64,000 nucleotides of DNA from Marinobacter sp. LA51. Its GTDB lineage: Bacteria; Pseudomonadota; Gammaproteobacteria; Pseudomonadales; Oleiphilaceae. The stretch spans positions 1,984,001 to 2,048,000 of the forward strand of contig NZ_AP028070.1 of the NCBI RefSeq assembly GCF_030297175.1, given 5' to 3'. The translations under genes and the position numbers were made by a program. The notes beneath the pieces are model-generated. The model saw only the letters and a program-made list of their open reading frames with translations, was not told the origin of the DNA and made no database searches. Below, piece after piece: positions 10,684 through 21,031 of this stretch (position 1 is the first letter of the stretch; each line of letters begins with the position of its first letter).

Positions 10684-12102
10684 TCAGTTCATCAATTCAC
10701 GGACATCAACGAAATGGCCGGTAACCGCTGCAGCGGCGGCCATGGCTGGGCTGACCAGGTGGGTACGACCACCAAAGCCCTGACGTCCTTCGAAGTTCCG
10801 GTTGGACGTGGACGCGCAATGCTCACCCTGCCCCAATTTGTCGGCATTCATGGCCAGGCACATGGAACAACCCGGGTCACGCCACTCCAATCCAGCTTCA
10901 ATGAAGATCTTGTCGAGCCCCTCTTGCTCAGCTTGAGCTTTCACCAGGCCAGAGCCCGGGACCACCATGGCCTGCTTCAAACCAGCAGCAACCTTGCGCC
11001 CCTTGACCACTGCCGCGGCTTCGCGCAGATCCTCAATACGGCTGTTGGTGCAGGAACCGATAAACACCCGGTCCAGGACAATGCCCGTGATCGGCGTGTT
11101 GGGCTCAAGCCCCATGTACTTCAGAGCCCGAACAATGCCTTCACGCTTGATGGGATCCTGCTCTTTGGCCGGATCCGGCACGAAGCCGTCGACGCCGGCG
11201 ACCATTTCCGGTGACGTACCCCAGCTGACCTGCGGTTTGATCTCAGAGCCCTCGAGCTCAACGACTTTATCGAAGGCAGCATCGTCGTCGCTGTGCAGGG
11301 TGCGCCAGTGGTCTACCGCTGCATCCCACGTTTCACCGGTCGGTGCAAACGGACGGCCACGCACGTAGTCAATGGTGGTGTCATCCACGGCGACCATGCC
11401 CACCCGGGCACCTGCCTCAATCGACATATTGCAGATGGTCATTCGGGCTTCCATGCTCAAACCACGAATGGCTTCACCGCCAAATTCGATGGCATGGCCG
11501 GTACCGCCGGCGGTACCGATCTTGCCGATGATGGCCAGCACAACGTCTTTACCCGTCACTCCTGGCCCGAGCTTGCCGTTCACCTTTACCAGCATGTTCT
11601 TCATTTTCTGCTGCACCAGGCACTGGGTCGCCAGTACGTGCTCAACCTCTGAGGTGCCAATGCCATGCGCCAGACACCCGAAGGCGCCGTGGGTGGAGGT
11701 ATGGGAATCGCCACAAACGATGCTCATACCGGGCAGCGTTGCACCCTGCTCAGGCCCGATAACGTGGACGATGCCCTGGCGTTGGTCCTTGATCTTGAAT
11801 TCGAGGATGCCGAACTCGTCGCAATTCTTGTCGAGGGTTTCCACCTGGGTGCGGGAGACCGGATCAACAATGCCGTCGATGCCCTTGTCTCGATCCGTGG
11901 TCGGAACGTTGTGATCAGGCGTGGCGATGTTGGCATCGATCCGCCAGGGCTTACGCCCAGCCAAACGCAAGCCCTCAAACGCCTGCGGCGAAGTGACTTC
12001 GTGCAGCAGTTGACGGTCGATATAGATCAACGCAGAGCCGTCGTCCCGTTGCTTGACCAGGTGGTCGTCCCACAGTTTGTCGTATAAGGTCTTGCCCGCC
12101 AT
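10684..12102 (-). CDS. leuC: 3-isopropylmalate dehydratase large subunit
   Basis: A 472-residue aconitase-family subunit that carries the [4Fe-4S] cluster. The cluster cysteines are in IGSCTNSR and in [11 protein letters not shown], matching the three cysteines of known LeuC. The frame runs up to 12141, but the ATG at 12102 ([11 protein letters not shown]) gives the standard length and has GAGAG upstream. It is the first gene of the leuCDB-asd run and is divergent from a LysR regulator, the usual arrangement for control of this operon. Confidence 0.97.
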   Translation of the reverse strand: MAGKTLYDKLWDDHLVKQRDDGSALIYIDRQLLHEVTSPQAFEGLRLAGRKPWRIDANIATPDHNVPTTDRDKGIDGIVDPVSRTQVETLDKNCDEFGILEFKIKDQRQGIVHVIGPEQGATLPGMSIVCGDSHTSTHGAFGCLAHGIGTSEVEHVLATQCLVQQKMKNMLVKVNGKLGPGVTGKDVVLAIIGKIGTAGGTGHAIEFGGEAIRGLSMEARMTICNMSIEAGARVGMVAVDDTTIDYVRGRPFAPTGETWDAAVDHWRTLHSDDDAAFDKVVELEGSEIKPQVSWGTSPEMVAGVDGFVPDPAKEQDPIKREGIVRALKYMGLEPNTPITGIVLDRVFIGSCTNSRIEDLREAAAVVKGRKVAAGLKQAMVVPGSGLVKAQAEQEGLDKIFIEAGLEWRDPGCSMCLAMNADKLGQGEHCASTSNRNFEGRQGFGGRTHLVSPAMAAAAAVTGHFVDVRELMN

Positions 12103-12286
12103 GATTACTCTCTCGCTCGTAGGGGGTTCTTGTTTGTTCAATGAATGGGGCTATCTTACTCCCCCGCGCCCGATAACCTCAATTCATGTTTTTTATTCTT
12201 TGCATTCCAAATTGGCATAACTTATTTTTGAGCCTGTAGCGCTCACTGCATGCGCACTTATTACAACCACTACCCCGGTGAAGCCC
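12103..12286. promoter_or_regulatory. Divergent leuC / LysR control region with candidate operator
   Basis: The 184 bases between the two divergent starts must hold both promoters. An AT-rich core includes an imperfect inverted repeat around 12203-12220 (cattccaaattggcataa, with CCAA-A-TTGG at its centre). This resembles the interrupted palindromes bound by LysR-type regulators. The role of the repeat is inferred from its position only. Confidence 0.4.
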
Positions 12287-13177
12287 ATGGACTCCAATTC
12301 CCTTCGCGCCTTTCTGACCATTGTTGATCAGGGCTCTTTCTCAGAAGCCGCCGAGGTTCTGCACCTCACCCAGCCGGCCATCAGTAAACGGCTGGCGACA
12401 CTGGAGCACCAACTGGGCACCACCTTGATTGACCGCAGTCATCGGCAAATCCGGCTGACAGAAGCCGGTACTCGCCTGCTCCCTCACGCACGCCTGATTC
12501 TGGACGAAATCCACAACGCTCGGGTGTCGCTATCCCCAGATAATGAAGCCCTTGCCGGTGAGCTGCAGATCATAGCCAGCCACCACATTGGCTTGCACCA
12601 TCTGCCCAACTGGCTGCGACGCTTTTCCGCAGATTACCCCGACGTGAAGCTGAACCTGCAGTTTATGGAATCGGATGCGGCCTACGCACAGATGCGCAAA
12701 CGAAAGGCGGAACTGGCGTTTGTCACACTCAGTGACAGCATGGAGAGCCATTTCATGGTGTACGAGCAATGGGCAGACCCGATGGCCTTTGCCACTGGAC
12801 CGGACCACGAACTCACCAGCCAAAATCCAGTAGCCCTCGGTGATCTGGCTCGCTACCCGGCACTCCTGCCGGACACCACAACCGCCACCTACCGAACCGT
12901 CAGCCGCCTGTTCCTTGAGGCAAACCTGCCCTTACAGCAACAGATTCCGACCAACTACCTGGAAACCATAAAGATGATGACCAGTGTCGGACTGGGCTGG
13001 AGCGTTCTACCCATCCGCATGCTGGACAACTCTGTTCACAGGCTGGATCTCGGCTTCTCGGTTTCGCGGGTACTGGGTGCAATTGGGCTTTCAGGCCGTC
13101 GGCTTAGCCTTGCGGCCCAGGCCTTGTTGGCAATCGTGCGGGAAGAAGAACTGAACACAGGCCAGACACCGGATTAG
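12287..13177 (+). CDS. LysR-type transcriptional regulator, divergent from leuCDB
   Basis: A 296-residue LysR protein. The winged HTH is at about residues 3-62, with the signature SEAAEVLHLTQPAISKRLATLE, and is followed by a co-inducer domain typical of the family. The ATG at 12287 has GGTGA about six bases upstream; a GTG three codons earlier (12278) is an alternative. Regulators in this position next to leuC commonly act on the leucine operon, possibly sensing a pathway intermediate, but that is inference from context. Its stop overlaps the stop of the convergent transporter gene by 4 bases. Confidence 0.88.
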   Translation: MDSNSLRAFLTIVDQGSFSEAAEVLHLTQPAISKRLATLEHQLGTTLIDRSHRQIRLTEAGTRLLPHARLILDEIHNARVSLSPDNEALAGELQIIASHHIGLHHLPNWLRRFSADYPDVKLNLQFMESDAAYAQMRKRKAELAFVTLSDSMESHFMVYEQWADPMAFATGPDHELTSQNPVALGDLARYPALLPDTTTATYRTVSRLFLEANLPLQQQIPTNYLETIKMMTSVGLGWSVLPIRMLDNSVHRLDLGFSVSRVLGAIGLSGRRLSLAAQALLAIVREEELNTGQTPD

Positions 13178-14346
13178 CCTTCCGTTTGCACAGCAGGTGC
13201 TGGAGGCGGCCTCAACCCCCGCCAGGTAATGACGATGGCAACCAGCATGGCAACGGCACCGCCCCAGAACGCAGCCGAGGTGCTGAAACCATCAACAAGA
13301 AACCCGGACATCCAGGCCCCCAACGCACCGCCTGCGCCAAAGGTCAGACCGCTGTAGAGCGCTTGGCCCTGACCGTGATGATGCTTACCAAAGAAACCCT
13401 GAATGTACTGAACCGAGAGCGCATGCAACGCGCCATAGGAAGCCGCATGCAGACACTGCGCGAAGATCAGCACTGCCAACACATCGGTCACCTCTGCAAT
13501 TAGTACCCAGCGAATCATGGTCAGCGTGAGCGCACCGATCGCAATCTGTCGGAAACTGAACCGATGGGACAGCCGGTGCATGACCAGGAAAAGGCCTATT
13601 TCGGCAATCACCCCCAACGACCACAGCAAACCAATGGAGAGCTTGCCATACCCGTGCTGATCCAGATGGATGCTGAAAAACGTGTAATAGGCCCCGTGCG
13701 ACACCTGCAGCAAGAAGTTCATCAGGAAGAACGCAATCACTGCAGGGTGCGTCACAATCGCTTTCAAACTGCCCTTAGGCGCAGAGGGTTTACGCTCGCC
13801 TTGTTCTGCGGGCAACAGGAACGCAGAGACCGCGATACCTGCGAACACGGGCAGCAGCAGCCAGGGAAGACTCTGTATGGGCACATATTCAAGAATGGCA
13901 CCAACAAGCCCGACGGCGACAATGAATCCTACCGAGCCCCAGAGCCGGACCTTGCCGTACTTATCTTTGCGTTTGCCGAGTGTGCGGAGCGTGATGACTT
14001 CGTAAAGCGGGAGAATGGCATTCCAGAAGAAGGTGAACGCCAGCATGACCAACAGCAATCCGTAAAAGCCGGGCTCCAGAAACACGCCCGCAAAAAACAG
14101 CGAGCCGGTGATAGCTCCGAAACGAACCAGACGTACTCGCTGCCCGGTTCGGTCACCCAGCCAGCCCCAGACACTGGGGGCAACAATCTTGGTCAGCTGG
14201 ATCGTCGCCATCAACGTGGCGATCTGGAGATAGGTGAATCCCTGCCCCTCCAGGTAAAGGGACCAATACGGCAAAAGCCCTCCCAGGAGGGCAAAGAACC
14301 AGAAGTACAGATTTGACAGTCGCCAGTAGATAGCCTGCGCTCCCAA
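13174..14346 (-). CDS. MFS transporter, HcaT/MFS_1-like family
   Basis: A 390-residue polytopic protein with about twelve hydrophobic segments. The N-terminus (LSNLYFWFFALLGGLLPYW) and the segment GWLGDRTGQRVR between helices 2 and 3 are typical of the 3-phenylpropionate-transporter-like (HcaT) branch of the major facilitator superfamily. The substrate cannot be read from sequence. The first usable initiator is a TTG at 14346, 12 bases after the aroC stop, with no strong ribosome-binding site, so the exact start is uncertain. It probably follows aroC on the same transcript. Confidence 0.82.
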   Translation of the reverse strand: MGAQAIYWRLSNLYFWFFALLGGLLPYWSLYLEGQGFTYLQIATLMATIQLTKIVAPSVWGWLGDRTGQRVRLVRFGAITGSLFFAGVFLEPGFYGLLLVMLAFTFFWNAILPLYEVITLRTLGKRKDKYGKVRLWGSVGFIVAVGLVGAILEYVPIQSLPWLLLPVFAGIAVSAFLLPAEQGERKPSAPKGSLKAIVTHPAVIAFFLMNFLLQVSHGAYYTFFSIHLDQHGYGKLSIGLLWSLGVIAEIGLFLVMHRLSHRFSFRQIAIGALTLTMIRWVLIAEVTDVLAVLIFAQCLHAASYGALHALSVQYIQGFFGKHHHGQGQALYSGLTFGAGGALGAWMSGFLVDGFSTSAAFWGGAVAMLVAIVITWRGLRPPPAPAVQTEG

Positions 14347-14358
14347 GCCAGCCGAGGC

Positions 14359-15453
14359 TTACAACTGGCCCAGCACCGGCGTGTCTACCGACACATCACA
14401 GTTTTGTCCCCGGTGACGCAGGTAATGATCCATCAACACGATGGCCATCATCGCCTCGGCAATCGGCGTGGCGCGAATACCAACGCACGGATCGTGACGT
14501 CCGGTGGTGATGATCTCGGCCGGGTTGCCGTGAACATCGATGCCGCGTCCGGGCAGGCGGAGGCTGGAGGTCGGCTTTAAAGCGATACTCGCCGTGATCG
14601 GCTGGCCAGAGGAAATACCACCCAGCACGCCACCGGCGTTGTTCGACAAAAAGCCTTCCGGCGTCATTTCATCCCGGTGCTCAGTGCCCTTCTGTTCAAC
14701 ACTGTCAAAGCCGGCCCCAATCTCCACCGCCTTGACCGCATTGATGCTCATAAGCGCATGGGCAAGATCGGCGTCGAGACGATCGAATATAGGCTCGCCC
14801 AATCCCGGCGGGACACCCTCAGCTACCACGTTGATACGAGCACCGATGGAATCACCCTCCTTTCGGAGTGCGTCCATGTAGGCCTCCATTTCTGGCACCT
14901 TATCGGCATCCGGGCAGAAGAATGGATTCTGGTGCACCTGGTCCCAATCGATCTTTTCGATCTTGATCGGGCCCAACTGAGACAGATAACCGCGAATGGT
15001 AATACCCAGGCGTTGCTCCAGGTACTTCCGGGCGACCGCACCCGCGGCAACCCGCATGGCAGTCTCCCGGGCAGAAGAACGTCCGCCACCACGGTAGTCA
15101 CGCACACCGTATTTGTGCATGTAGGTGTAATCAGCGTGCGCGGGCCGGAACTGCTCGGCGATCTTGGAGTAATCCTTGGAGCGCTGATCGGTGTTCTCGA
15201 TCAAAAGGCCGATCGGCGTGCCAGTAGTCTTGCCTTCAAACACGCCCGACAGAATCCGCACTTCATCCGCCTCCCGACGCTGAGTGGTGTGTCGGGAGGT
15301 GCCGGGTTTGCGAAGATCCAGATCCCGCTGCATGTCCGCTTCTGTTAGCTCCAGACCTGGAGGGCAACCATCAATAATGCAGCCCAGTGCAGCGCCGTGG
15401 CTTTCACCAAAAGAGGTGACCGTGAACAACTTTCCGAAGGTATTTCCCGACAT
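14359..15453 (-). CDS. aroC: Chorismate synthase
   Basis: A 364-residue FMN-dependent lyase that makes chorismate, the last step of the shikimate pathway, and so supplies the trp genes and pabB elsewhere in this window. The family signatures [18 protein letters not shown] at the N-terminus, [20 protein letters not shown] in the middle and the C-terminal [17 protein letters not shown] are intact. ATG start and usual length. It is followed closely by the MFS gene and preceded by prmB on the same strand. Confidence 0.97.
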   Translation of the reverse strand: MSGNTFGKLFTVTSFGESHGAALGCIIDGCPPGLELTEADMQRDLDLRKPGTSRHTTQRREADEVRILSGVFEGKTTGTPIGLLIENTDQRSKDYSKIAEQFRPAHADYTYMHKYGVRDYRGGGRSSARETAMRVAAGAVARKYLEQRLGITIRGYLSQLGPIKIEKIDWDQVHQNPFFCPDADKVPEMEAYMDALRKEGDSIGARINVVAEGVPPGLGEPIFDRLDADLAHALMSINAVKAVEIGAGFDSVEQKGTEHRDEMTPEGFLSNNAGGVLGGISSGQPITASIALKPTSSLRLPGRGIDVHGNPAEIITTGRHDPCVGIRATPIAEAMMAIVLMDHYLRHRGQNCDVSVDTPVLGQL

Positions 15454-15490
15454 GATTCAGCACTTTATTCAGTTTATATAAGAAAAGGGT

Positions 15491-16393
15491 TTAAGCCTTT
15501 TTCTGCCATTCGCGAAGGGCTTCCGCAGTAATCAGGAACACCCCATCACCACCGTTCTCAAACTCCAGCCAGGTCAGCTGAAGATCCGGATAGGCGTCAT
15601 CCATCGCGCCCCAGCTGTTGCCAACTTCCACAATGAGGAGTCCATCCTGCGTCAGGTGTTCGGCCGCCTTTTCGAGTATCCGATGCGCAATATCCAACCC
15701 ATCAGACCCAGCCGCCAATCCCAACTCAGGTTCGTGATGGTATTCATTCGGCATGTCAGCAAGATCTTCCGCATCGACATAGGGCGGATTGCTCAGAATG
15801 ACATCGTACTGGCCGATTACGTTGCTGAATACGTCTGACTGGATGCATTGGACCCGATCACCAAGCTCGTGCAGGTCAATGTTCGATTCAGCCACCTCCA
15901 GCGCATCTACCGAGATGTCGGCCAGATCAACCAGAGCGTCTTCAAATACGCTGGCCGCGCCAATGCCAATGCAGCCACTGCCGGTGCAAAGATCCAGCAC
16001 ACGGTTCACTGACTTGTCGCCCAACCAGGGCTGAAGCCCGTTTTCAAGCAATTCCCCGAGGGGTGAGCGCGGCACCAACACACGCTCATCGACGTGGAAC
16101 GGCATCCCCATGAACCAAGCCTCACCCAGCAAGTACGCGAGCGGCACCCGCTCAGTAATCCGGCGCTCGATACGCTCGTGAATCAGCTGTCGCTCTTCAC
16201 GGACCAAGCGTGCATCGAGAAAAAGGGTGTTGTTTTCCAGCGGAAGGTTCAGGGATCGCATCACCAATTGCACCGCCTCGTCCCAGACATTATCGGTGCC
16301 ATGACCAAAATACAGCTCGGAAGCCGCAAATTGCGTTGACGCGTATCGCAGATAGTCGCGAACGGTGTGTAGGTCATCAATAGGGCTGGTCAC
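15491..16393 (-). CDS. prmB: 50S ribosomal protein L3 glutamine N5-methyltransferase
   Basis: A 300-residue class I SAM-dependent methyltransferase. The SAM-binding motif [13 protein letters not shown] and the catalytic [12 protein letters not shown], which holds the target glutamine, define the PrmB/PrmC family. PrmB rather than PrmC is indicated by the N-terminal helical part ([13 protein letters not shown]) and the location beside aroC. The frame is open to 16495 but the extension is unlike the family. A GTG at 16393 with AGGA eight bases upstream is the best start. Confidence 0.93.
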   Translation of the reverse strand: MTSPIDDLHTVRDYLRYASTQFAASELYFGHGTDNVWDEAVQLVMRSLNLPLENNTLFLDARLVREERQLIHERIERRITERVPLAYLLGEAWFMGMPFHVDERVLVPRSPLGELLENGLQPWLGDKSVNRVLDLCTGSGCIGIGAASVFEDALVDLADISVDALEVAESNIDLHELGDRVQCIQSDVFSNVIGQYDVILSNPPYVDAEDLADMPNEYHHEPELGLAAGSDGLDIAHRILEKAAEHLTQDGLLIVEVGNSWGAMDDAYPDLQLTWLEFENGGDGVFLITAEALREWQKKA

Positions 16394-16491
16394 GGGCACG
16401 GTCCTGCAAGGCAAAATTAACAGCGCGGCATTATACGCCCTTTCGTGCCCACCCTGCAGCCTCTGCGGCGTCCGGTCGTTGCAGACGCCGG

Positions 16492-17700
16492 TCAAATAGC
16501 GAGTGGGCCCGAGCTGTTGCGGTTCTCCTCAAATCTGTCCAGTGCTGCCGACATGCGCTCTCGGCCAAGCTGAATCAACTCCGGCGCCTTGTGGTAGTCG
16601 TAGCTTCTGCTGGCGTTCTTTGGAATGTTGACCAACAGATCCGGCGGATAGCCGGCAAGTTTGTACTGTACTAGAGCGCTCTGCATGGTTTCCACGGTCA
16701 GGTTCATAACATCGAACTTGCCAATCCCCAGCTTGTCCCAATCAATGGTTTCGTGATCTTCCTGAGCCCTTTTCTCAGGGCCGTTTTTTTCTTCTTGCTT
16801 TAACGCGCCTTTCTTCCGCATCTCCCGGGAAATCTTATCCTCCGGGGTTTCATCACCATCGCCCTTTCGCGCCGTCAGGGATTTGAGAGTATCCCAATCA
16901 AACCAGCGGGACGCCTTTTCCCGAATCGTGTCCATCCATTCATCCACGTCCGCACCTTCGTCATCCGGGCTGAACGCCGCGTCCGGGATTCGGCGACGCC
17001 GTTCGTCTTCGCCGCTGAGATTCACCGCGACAATCAGATCAGCGTGGGAGGAGATGGTGGGGATGATCGGTAGCGGATTCAGTAGCGCGCCATCCACCAG
17101 AACCCGGCCATTCAGCACCAACGGGGTAACAACACTGGGAATTGCCACGGAGGCCCGTATGGCCTGGTCGAGCGGGCCTTCCTGGAACCAGATCTCTTTG
17201 TGAGCGAGCAAATCGGTGGCCACCGCGGTAAAAGCAATGGGCAGGTTCTCGATTCTGGTATCGCCCAGCATCTCCCGGACAACCGAGAAAATTTTCTCAC
17301 CGCGTATTGCACCGACCGAGTTGAACGTGACATCCAGCAGCTTCAGGACATCAAACTGGCCCAAACCGGTTACCCAGTCCTTGTAAGCCTGCATTTTGCC
17401 TGCCGCATACATTCCGCCGACAAGCGCGCCCATGGAGCAACCAGACACTGCAATGATCTCGTAGCCGCGTTCGACCAGGACTTCAATCGCCCCGATATGG
17501 GCATAGCCTCGGGCGCCACCACTGCCCAGCGTCAGCGCCACCGTTTGCCGTTTGGCAGCTGGCTTTGGCTGACTTGATGATGTCTCCGATGCGGCCGCGG
17601 AGACATCAGAGCTTTTTACAACCGCCGAGGCACCGTCTTCAGTGCCAGACGTCACGCTCTGTTCAGGGTCTGACCCCGGCTTACTCGTGGAATCACCCAT
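16492..17700 (-). CDS. Patatin-like phospholipase, RssA-type
   Basis: A 402-residue patatin-family protein. After a Ser/Ala-rich, low-complexity N-terminus of about 50 residues, the oxyanion motif [12 protein letters not shown] (59-70), the nucleophile elbow GCSMG (Ser89) and the catalytic Asp in [11 protein letters not shown] are present, so the Ser-Asp dyad is intact. A charged insert rich in Lys/Glu (around [13 protein letters not shown]) distinguishes it from the shorter E. coli RssA. Substrate unknown; lipid acyl hydrolase activity is the family expectation. No signal peptide is evident. It lies between prmB and a DUF4892 gene. Confidence 0.85.
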   Translation of the reverse strand: MGDSTSKPGSDPEQSVTSGTEDGASAVVKSSDVSAAASETSSSQPKPAAKRQTVALTLGSGGARGYAHIGAIEVLVERGYEIIAVSGCSMGALVGGMYAAGKMQAYKDWVTGLGQFDVLKLLDVTFNSVGAIRGEKIFSVVREMLGDTRIENLPIAFTAVATDLLAHKEIWFQEGPLDQAIRASVAIPSVVTPLVLNGRVLVDGALLNPLPIIPTISSHADLIVAVNLSGEDERRRRIPDAAFSPDDEGADVDEWMDTIREKASRWFDWDTLKSLTARKGDGDETPEDKISREMRKKGALKQEEKNGPEKRAQEDHETIDWDKLGIGKFDVMNLTVETMQSALVQYKLAGYPPDLLVNIPKNASRSYDYHKAPELIQLGRERMSAALDRFEENRNSSGPLAI

Positions 17701-17704
17701 TTAC

Positions 17705-18616
17705 CTACCTCGTGATAACCGTCACTTCCACCCGATCGCCCTGGCGATTGGGGTCGGCGATGGGAACGCCCGGACCAACAATGATAAGTTTCTGGCGCGA
17801 CGCCGGCACCCCGGTCTTGGACAGGACCTCCGACAACGACTCCATTGCCTCGGCAGCCCGGGACATCGCATCTTCTAACGTTTCATCGGCACCAAGAGCG
17901 GCGAAACCCGTGAGAATAACGGTAGCCGCATCGTCACTGGCCCACTCTGAAATCTGGCGACGCTCTGTGGCAGACCAGTCGAAACGATAGGTGACCCCGC
18001 CTTTCCAGGGTACGACAACCGGCCCACGAATCCTGTTATTCACACTGCCCAAGCCCGGAACCATTGCCCCCGGGTCCACAGCGAGGTGTTCAATCCACAC
18101 GTATTCCCTGAGGTTGCCCCGGGTTACCGTGTAGACCAAGGTTAACCACCGGCTGCCATCATTTTCGATGGTTCCTGCAACCAGGTAATCCTGAGTAGCA
18201 TCCCGGCCATAGAGAACGCGCTGATCAAAGATCTGATTGGCCCAGACGTTACTGCGCCCGCAGGCAACCCCTGAACATTCGAACAGCACCTGGGCACCGC
18301 GAGCCTGCAGCAAGCGCCGGTAATGATCCCGGGCCTTGGCCCGACTGGAATCGCGGGCAATTTCGTACAGCCGACCCTCCCCCTGGACCGGAAGCCGGGC
18401 CAGGGTCTCGGAGCGTATTTCATCATTCACTTCCCGAACCGGGCTAAAAAGCACTAGATGTCCGGGTGACCGGATGGTCGTTGTGGTCTCAAGCGAAGAC
18501 TGGGGAAAAGGGTCAGGCACTACCTCTGGAGTAGCAGCCGTCGCCATAGGCGAAAGGCCGAATGCTGACAGTAGCAAGCAAACAGAGAACAGTTTTTTAG
18601 GAAAGATATTATTCAT
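17705..18616 (-). CDS. DUF4892 domain periplasmic protein
   Basis: A 303-residue protein with a signal peptide (residues 1-27, ATA cleavage) and a DUF4892 core, recognised by CSGVACGRSNVWANQIFDQ and LYGRDATQDYLVAG. The last 75 residues (FAALGADETLEDAMSRAAEA to GDRVEVTVI) have the pattern of an OmpA-like peptidoglycan-binding domain, although shortened. The function of the family is unknown; a cell-envelope role is likely. It overlaps the upstream hydrolase gene by 8 bases and ends 4 bases before the patatin start, so the three form an operon. Confidence 0.78.
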   Translation of the reverse strand: MNNIFPKKLFSVCLLLSAFGLSPMATAATPEVVPDPFPQSSLETTTTIRSPGHLVLFSPVREVNDEIRSETLARLPVQGEGRLYEIARDSSRAKARDHYRRLLQARGAQVLFECSGVACGRSNVWANQIFDQRVLYGRDATQDYLVAGTIENDGSRWLTLVYTVTRGNLREYVWIEHLAVDPGAMVPGLGSVNNRIRGPVVVPWKGGVTYRFDWSATERRQISEWASDDAATVILTGFAALGADETLEDAMSRAAEAMESLSEVLSKTGVPASRQKLIIVGPGVPIADPNRQGDRVEVTVITR

Positions 18617-19529
18617 CGCTCAGAAAGTGTTTGATGGCCTCGGAAACCGGGCAAGTATCACCATCCAGGTGGCAATGGTGTCCGCCCGGGACATGGGCAA
18701 CCTTCAGGTTTTCTATGGCTTGGCCCCGCTCATCCAACCCACTATGATTGGCCAGCAGGCCAGATTCAGCGCGCACGAATAGGGTCGGCGTAGTAATTGC
18801 CCGCAGCGAGGCCATAACCTGATCCTCACTCATCATCAAAGGCGTTGGATGGCGCAGACGCGAATCGGTCCGCCAGACATAACCGCCCTGCTCCTGCCTC
18901 ATGTTGCGTGGGATCAAGGTCAGCGCGGCCTCCGGACTCAACGGGCTCAGCCCCCCTTCCCTGGCTTTCGCAGCGGTTTCGATATCCGGGTAAACAGTTG
19001 GTCGACCCGAACCTGCCAGCCGCTTGTGAATGGCTCGCCGAAGCTGCGGAATCGTCTGATCAACCGGGCGACTCATGGCGCCAAGACTGTCGATCATAAT
19101 CAGTTTCCGGACCCGCTCCGGGAATGCCGCTGCATAAAGCGCACAGGCAATACCACCGAGGGAATGCCCCACCAGATCGACCTGACCTTTCTCGTTGGTG
19201 AGCAGGTGATTTTCTACCAGCTCGGCCACGTCTGCGACGTAATCCATCAATAGATAGCTCTGACCAACCGGGCGATGTCCGGATTTGCCGTGACCGGCCA
19301 TATCGACAGCATACACCTCGGTCAGAGCAGCCAATTCAGGGGCCAGCTTAATAAACGTCAGGCTATTGTCCAGCCAACCATGCAGCATAAGCACTGGCAC
19401 GTCGCCCGTGACTTTGCGTTCGGAATGCCAGTGCAGGCCTGACAGGCGAATGTTCCTGAGTTGCCAATCCACCTCCCGGAAATCGGTCAAACTCTGAAAG
19501 ACCTTAGGAGGCAAGGCGGTATCGTTCAT
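18609..19529 (-). CDS. Alpha/beta hydrolase
   Basis: A 306-residue alpha/beta-hydrolase fold protein. The oxyanion motif HGWLDNSLTF, the nucleophile elbow GHSLGG and a late His in VPGGHHCHLDGD give a complete Ser-Asp-His triad pattern. It resembles the MhpC/serine-hydrolase-like branch, but the substrate cannot be stated. It lies 12 bases after pilZ and overlaps the DUF4892 gene by 8 bases, so it is part of a compact minus-strand operon. No signal peptide, so cytoplasmic. Confidence 0.85.
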   Translation of the reverse strand: MNDTALPPKVFQSLTDFREVDWQLRNIRLSGLHWHSERKVTGDVPVLMLHGWLDNSLTFIKLAPELAALTEVYAVDMAGHGKSGHRPVGQSYLLMDYVADVAELVENHLLTNEKGQVDLVGHSLGGIACALYAAAFPERVRKLIMIDSLGAMSRPVDQTIPQLRRAIHKRLAGSGRPTVYPDIETAAKAREGGLSPLSPEAALTLIPRNMRQEQGGYVWRTDSRLRHPTPLMMSEDQVMASLRAITTPTLFVRAESGLLANHSGLDERGQAIENLKVAHVPGGHHCHLDGDTCPVSEAIKHFLSDE

Positions 19530-19541
19530 GCTTGGGTCGCC

Positions 19542-19901
19542 TTACATCGTGTGCGTGGGACGATCAGAACTCAGCGACCCCGCCAGATAAGATTCAATTT
19601 TGGTGCGGGCGGTCTCGTCGTCGCCATTGAACTGGACGCCGATGCCGGCGGCCCGATTGCCTTGGGCACCTTTCGGGGTAATCCAGATCACTTTGCCCGC
19701 CACCGGAATCTTTTCGGGTTCATCCATGAGGTTCAATAGCAGGAAAACCTCGTCGCCCAGCTGATACTGCTTCTGGGTTGGGATGAACAATCCGCCCTGG
19801 CGGATGTACGGCATATAGGCGGCATAAAGAACCGCCTTGTCTTTAATGGTCAGGGTGAGAATGCCACTGCGTGCACCAAATCCGGGCCCCATAACTGACA
19901 C
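19542..19901 (-). CDS. pilZ: Type IV pilus protein PilZ
   Basis: A 119-residue PilZ-domain protein required for type IV pilus biogenesis in Pseudomonas and Xanthomonas. The core GGLFIPTQKQYQLGDEVFLL and NRAAGIGVQF is characteristic of the founding PilZ branch. As in that branch, the N-terminal RxxxR c-di-GMP motif seems absent, so it probably does not bind the nucleotide. The start is a GTG at 19901 preceded by AAAGGA; an ATG three codons on is the alternative. The holB-pilZ linkage is conserved in related bacteria. Confidence 0.93.
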   Translation of the reverse strand: MSVMGPGFGARSGILTLTIKDKAVLYAAYMPYIRQGGLFIPTQKQYQLGDEVFLLLNLMDEPEKIPVAGKVIWITPKGAQGNRAAGIGVQFNGDDETARTKIESYLAGSLSSDRPTHTM

Positions 19902-19999
19902 CTTTCCTTTGTGATCTCAATAGGTTGTTGCAGGGACAAAAATCCCTGTCTTTTCGCAATCATAGCAGTTGTTTGTCAGGAAGGCGCTATCAGGGATCA

Positions 20000-21031
20000 T
20001 CAACCCGCCCGACGTTTTACCGGCATCAACTTCTGCCAGGCAATCAATAATCGGCTCGCTTCCAGTTCGGGGTTGGCATTGTAGACTCCAGCCTCCCGAG
20101 CCTCCTTGACCATATCCAACAGCGCATGAGCGCGCCACGCGGGATTTGACCGGGCAAGGAAGCCAAGCATTTCCTCAGCCTCTGTATCGATCGCTGAGCC
20201 GCCAAGGCTGAGCCTTGCCAGGTCAGCTGCCCAGCCTTCGAACAACCAGAGGCTGTCTTCCAGTCCCAACGCCTTGAACGCCTTGGCCGCTTCCGCTACC
20301 GGCACCCGCCCCTTCATGAACTGCTTGAACTGCTCAAACGCCTTATCACGCAATCCGATAAACTCACCCGTGGCATATTCCAGTGCCAGCCTCGGCGCAT
20401 TGCCGGAGAGCATTAACGCTTTTGCCAGTACCTGAGCGGAGGGCCGGGCCGTCTCGTCCATGGTCTGAACCTCATTCACCAGCCAGTTGTTGGCTGACTC
20501 CATGTCCGGCGTAGGTATGGTAACGGTCTGGCACCGGGAACGAATCGTCGGCAAAAGTGGCCGCCCGCTCTCCTGCAGGAGCAAAAGAGTGACATCCGGC
20601 TGCGGCTCTTCCAGGGTTTTTAGCAACGCATTGGCCGCGTTGATGTTGAGCTGGTCAGCACGATCAATAATCGCGACTTTTCGCTGGGCCACCTGGGGCG
20701 ACGCCACTGCAAAGGTCGACAACGCTCTCACCTGATCAACCTTTACCATCCGGGACTTCTCCGGTGCGTATGCACGAAGATCCGGGTGGGTGCTGGCCGC
20801 GAAAAGCTCACACTGTTTACAGCGTCCGCAAGCCGCAGGCTCACCCGCCTTATCGTTAGCCGGGGTATCACACAGCAGCAATTCCGCCACTGCCTGGGCC
20901 CAGGCACGTTTACCCACACCACGTTCACCCGTAATGATCAGGGCATGGGGCAACCGGCCGTCAGACCACTGGCTTCGAACCGTGGCCCAGGCCCTTGAGT
21001 GCCAGGGCATATTGCGTGCGTTATCGGTCAA
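20000..21031 (-). CDS. holB: DNA polymerase III subunit delta'
   Basis: A 343-residue AAA+ clamp-loader subunit. The modified P-loop GERGVGKR (about 35-42), a zinc module with Cys54, Cys68, Cys71 and Cys74, SRCQTVTIP (the SRC arginine-finger motif) and NALLKTLEEP are visible. The initiator is probably TTG at 21031, overlapping the upstream stop as TTGA with GGGA in front; ATG at 21010 (MPWHSRAW) is the alternative. The usual upstream partner tmk is absent here; a transglutaminase gene takes its place. Confidence 0.95.
   Translation of the reverse strand: MTDNARNMPWHSRAWATVRSQWSDGRLPHALIITGERGVGKRAWAQAVAELLLCDTPANDKAGEPAACGRCKQCELFAASTHPDLRAYAPEKSRMVKVDQVRALSTFAVASPQVAQRKVAIIDRADQLNINAANALLKTLEEPQPDVTLLLLQESGRPLLPTIRSRCQTVTIPTPDMESANNWLVNEVQTMDETARPSAQVLAKALMLSGNAPRLALEYATGEFIGLRDKAFEQFKQFMKGRVPVAEAAKAFKALGLEDSLWLFEGWAADLARLSLGGSAIDTEAEEMLGFLARSNPAWRAHALLDMVKEAREAGVYNANPELEASRLLIAWQKLMPVKRRAG

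Noticed and set aside
19931-19948. Hairpin cagggA...tccctg between holB and pilZ
   Set aside because: The stem is only 6 bp and no U-run follows on the minus strand, so a terminator is not supported.
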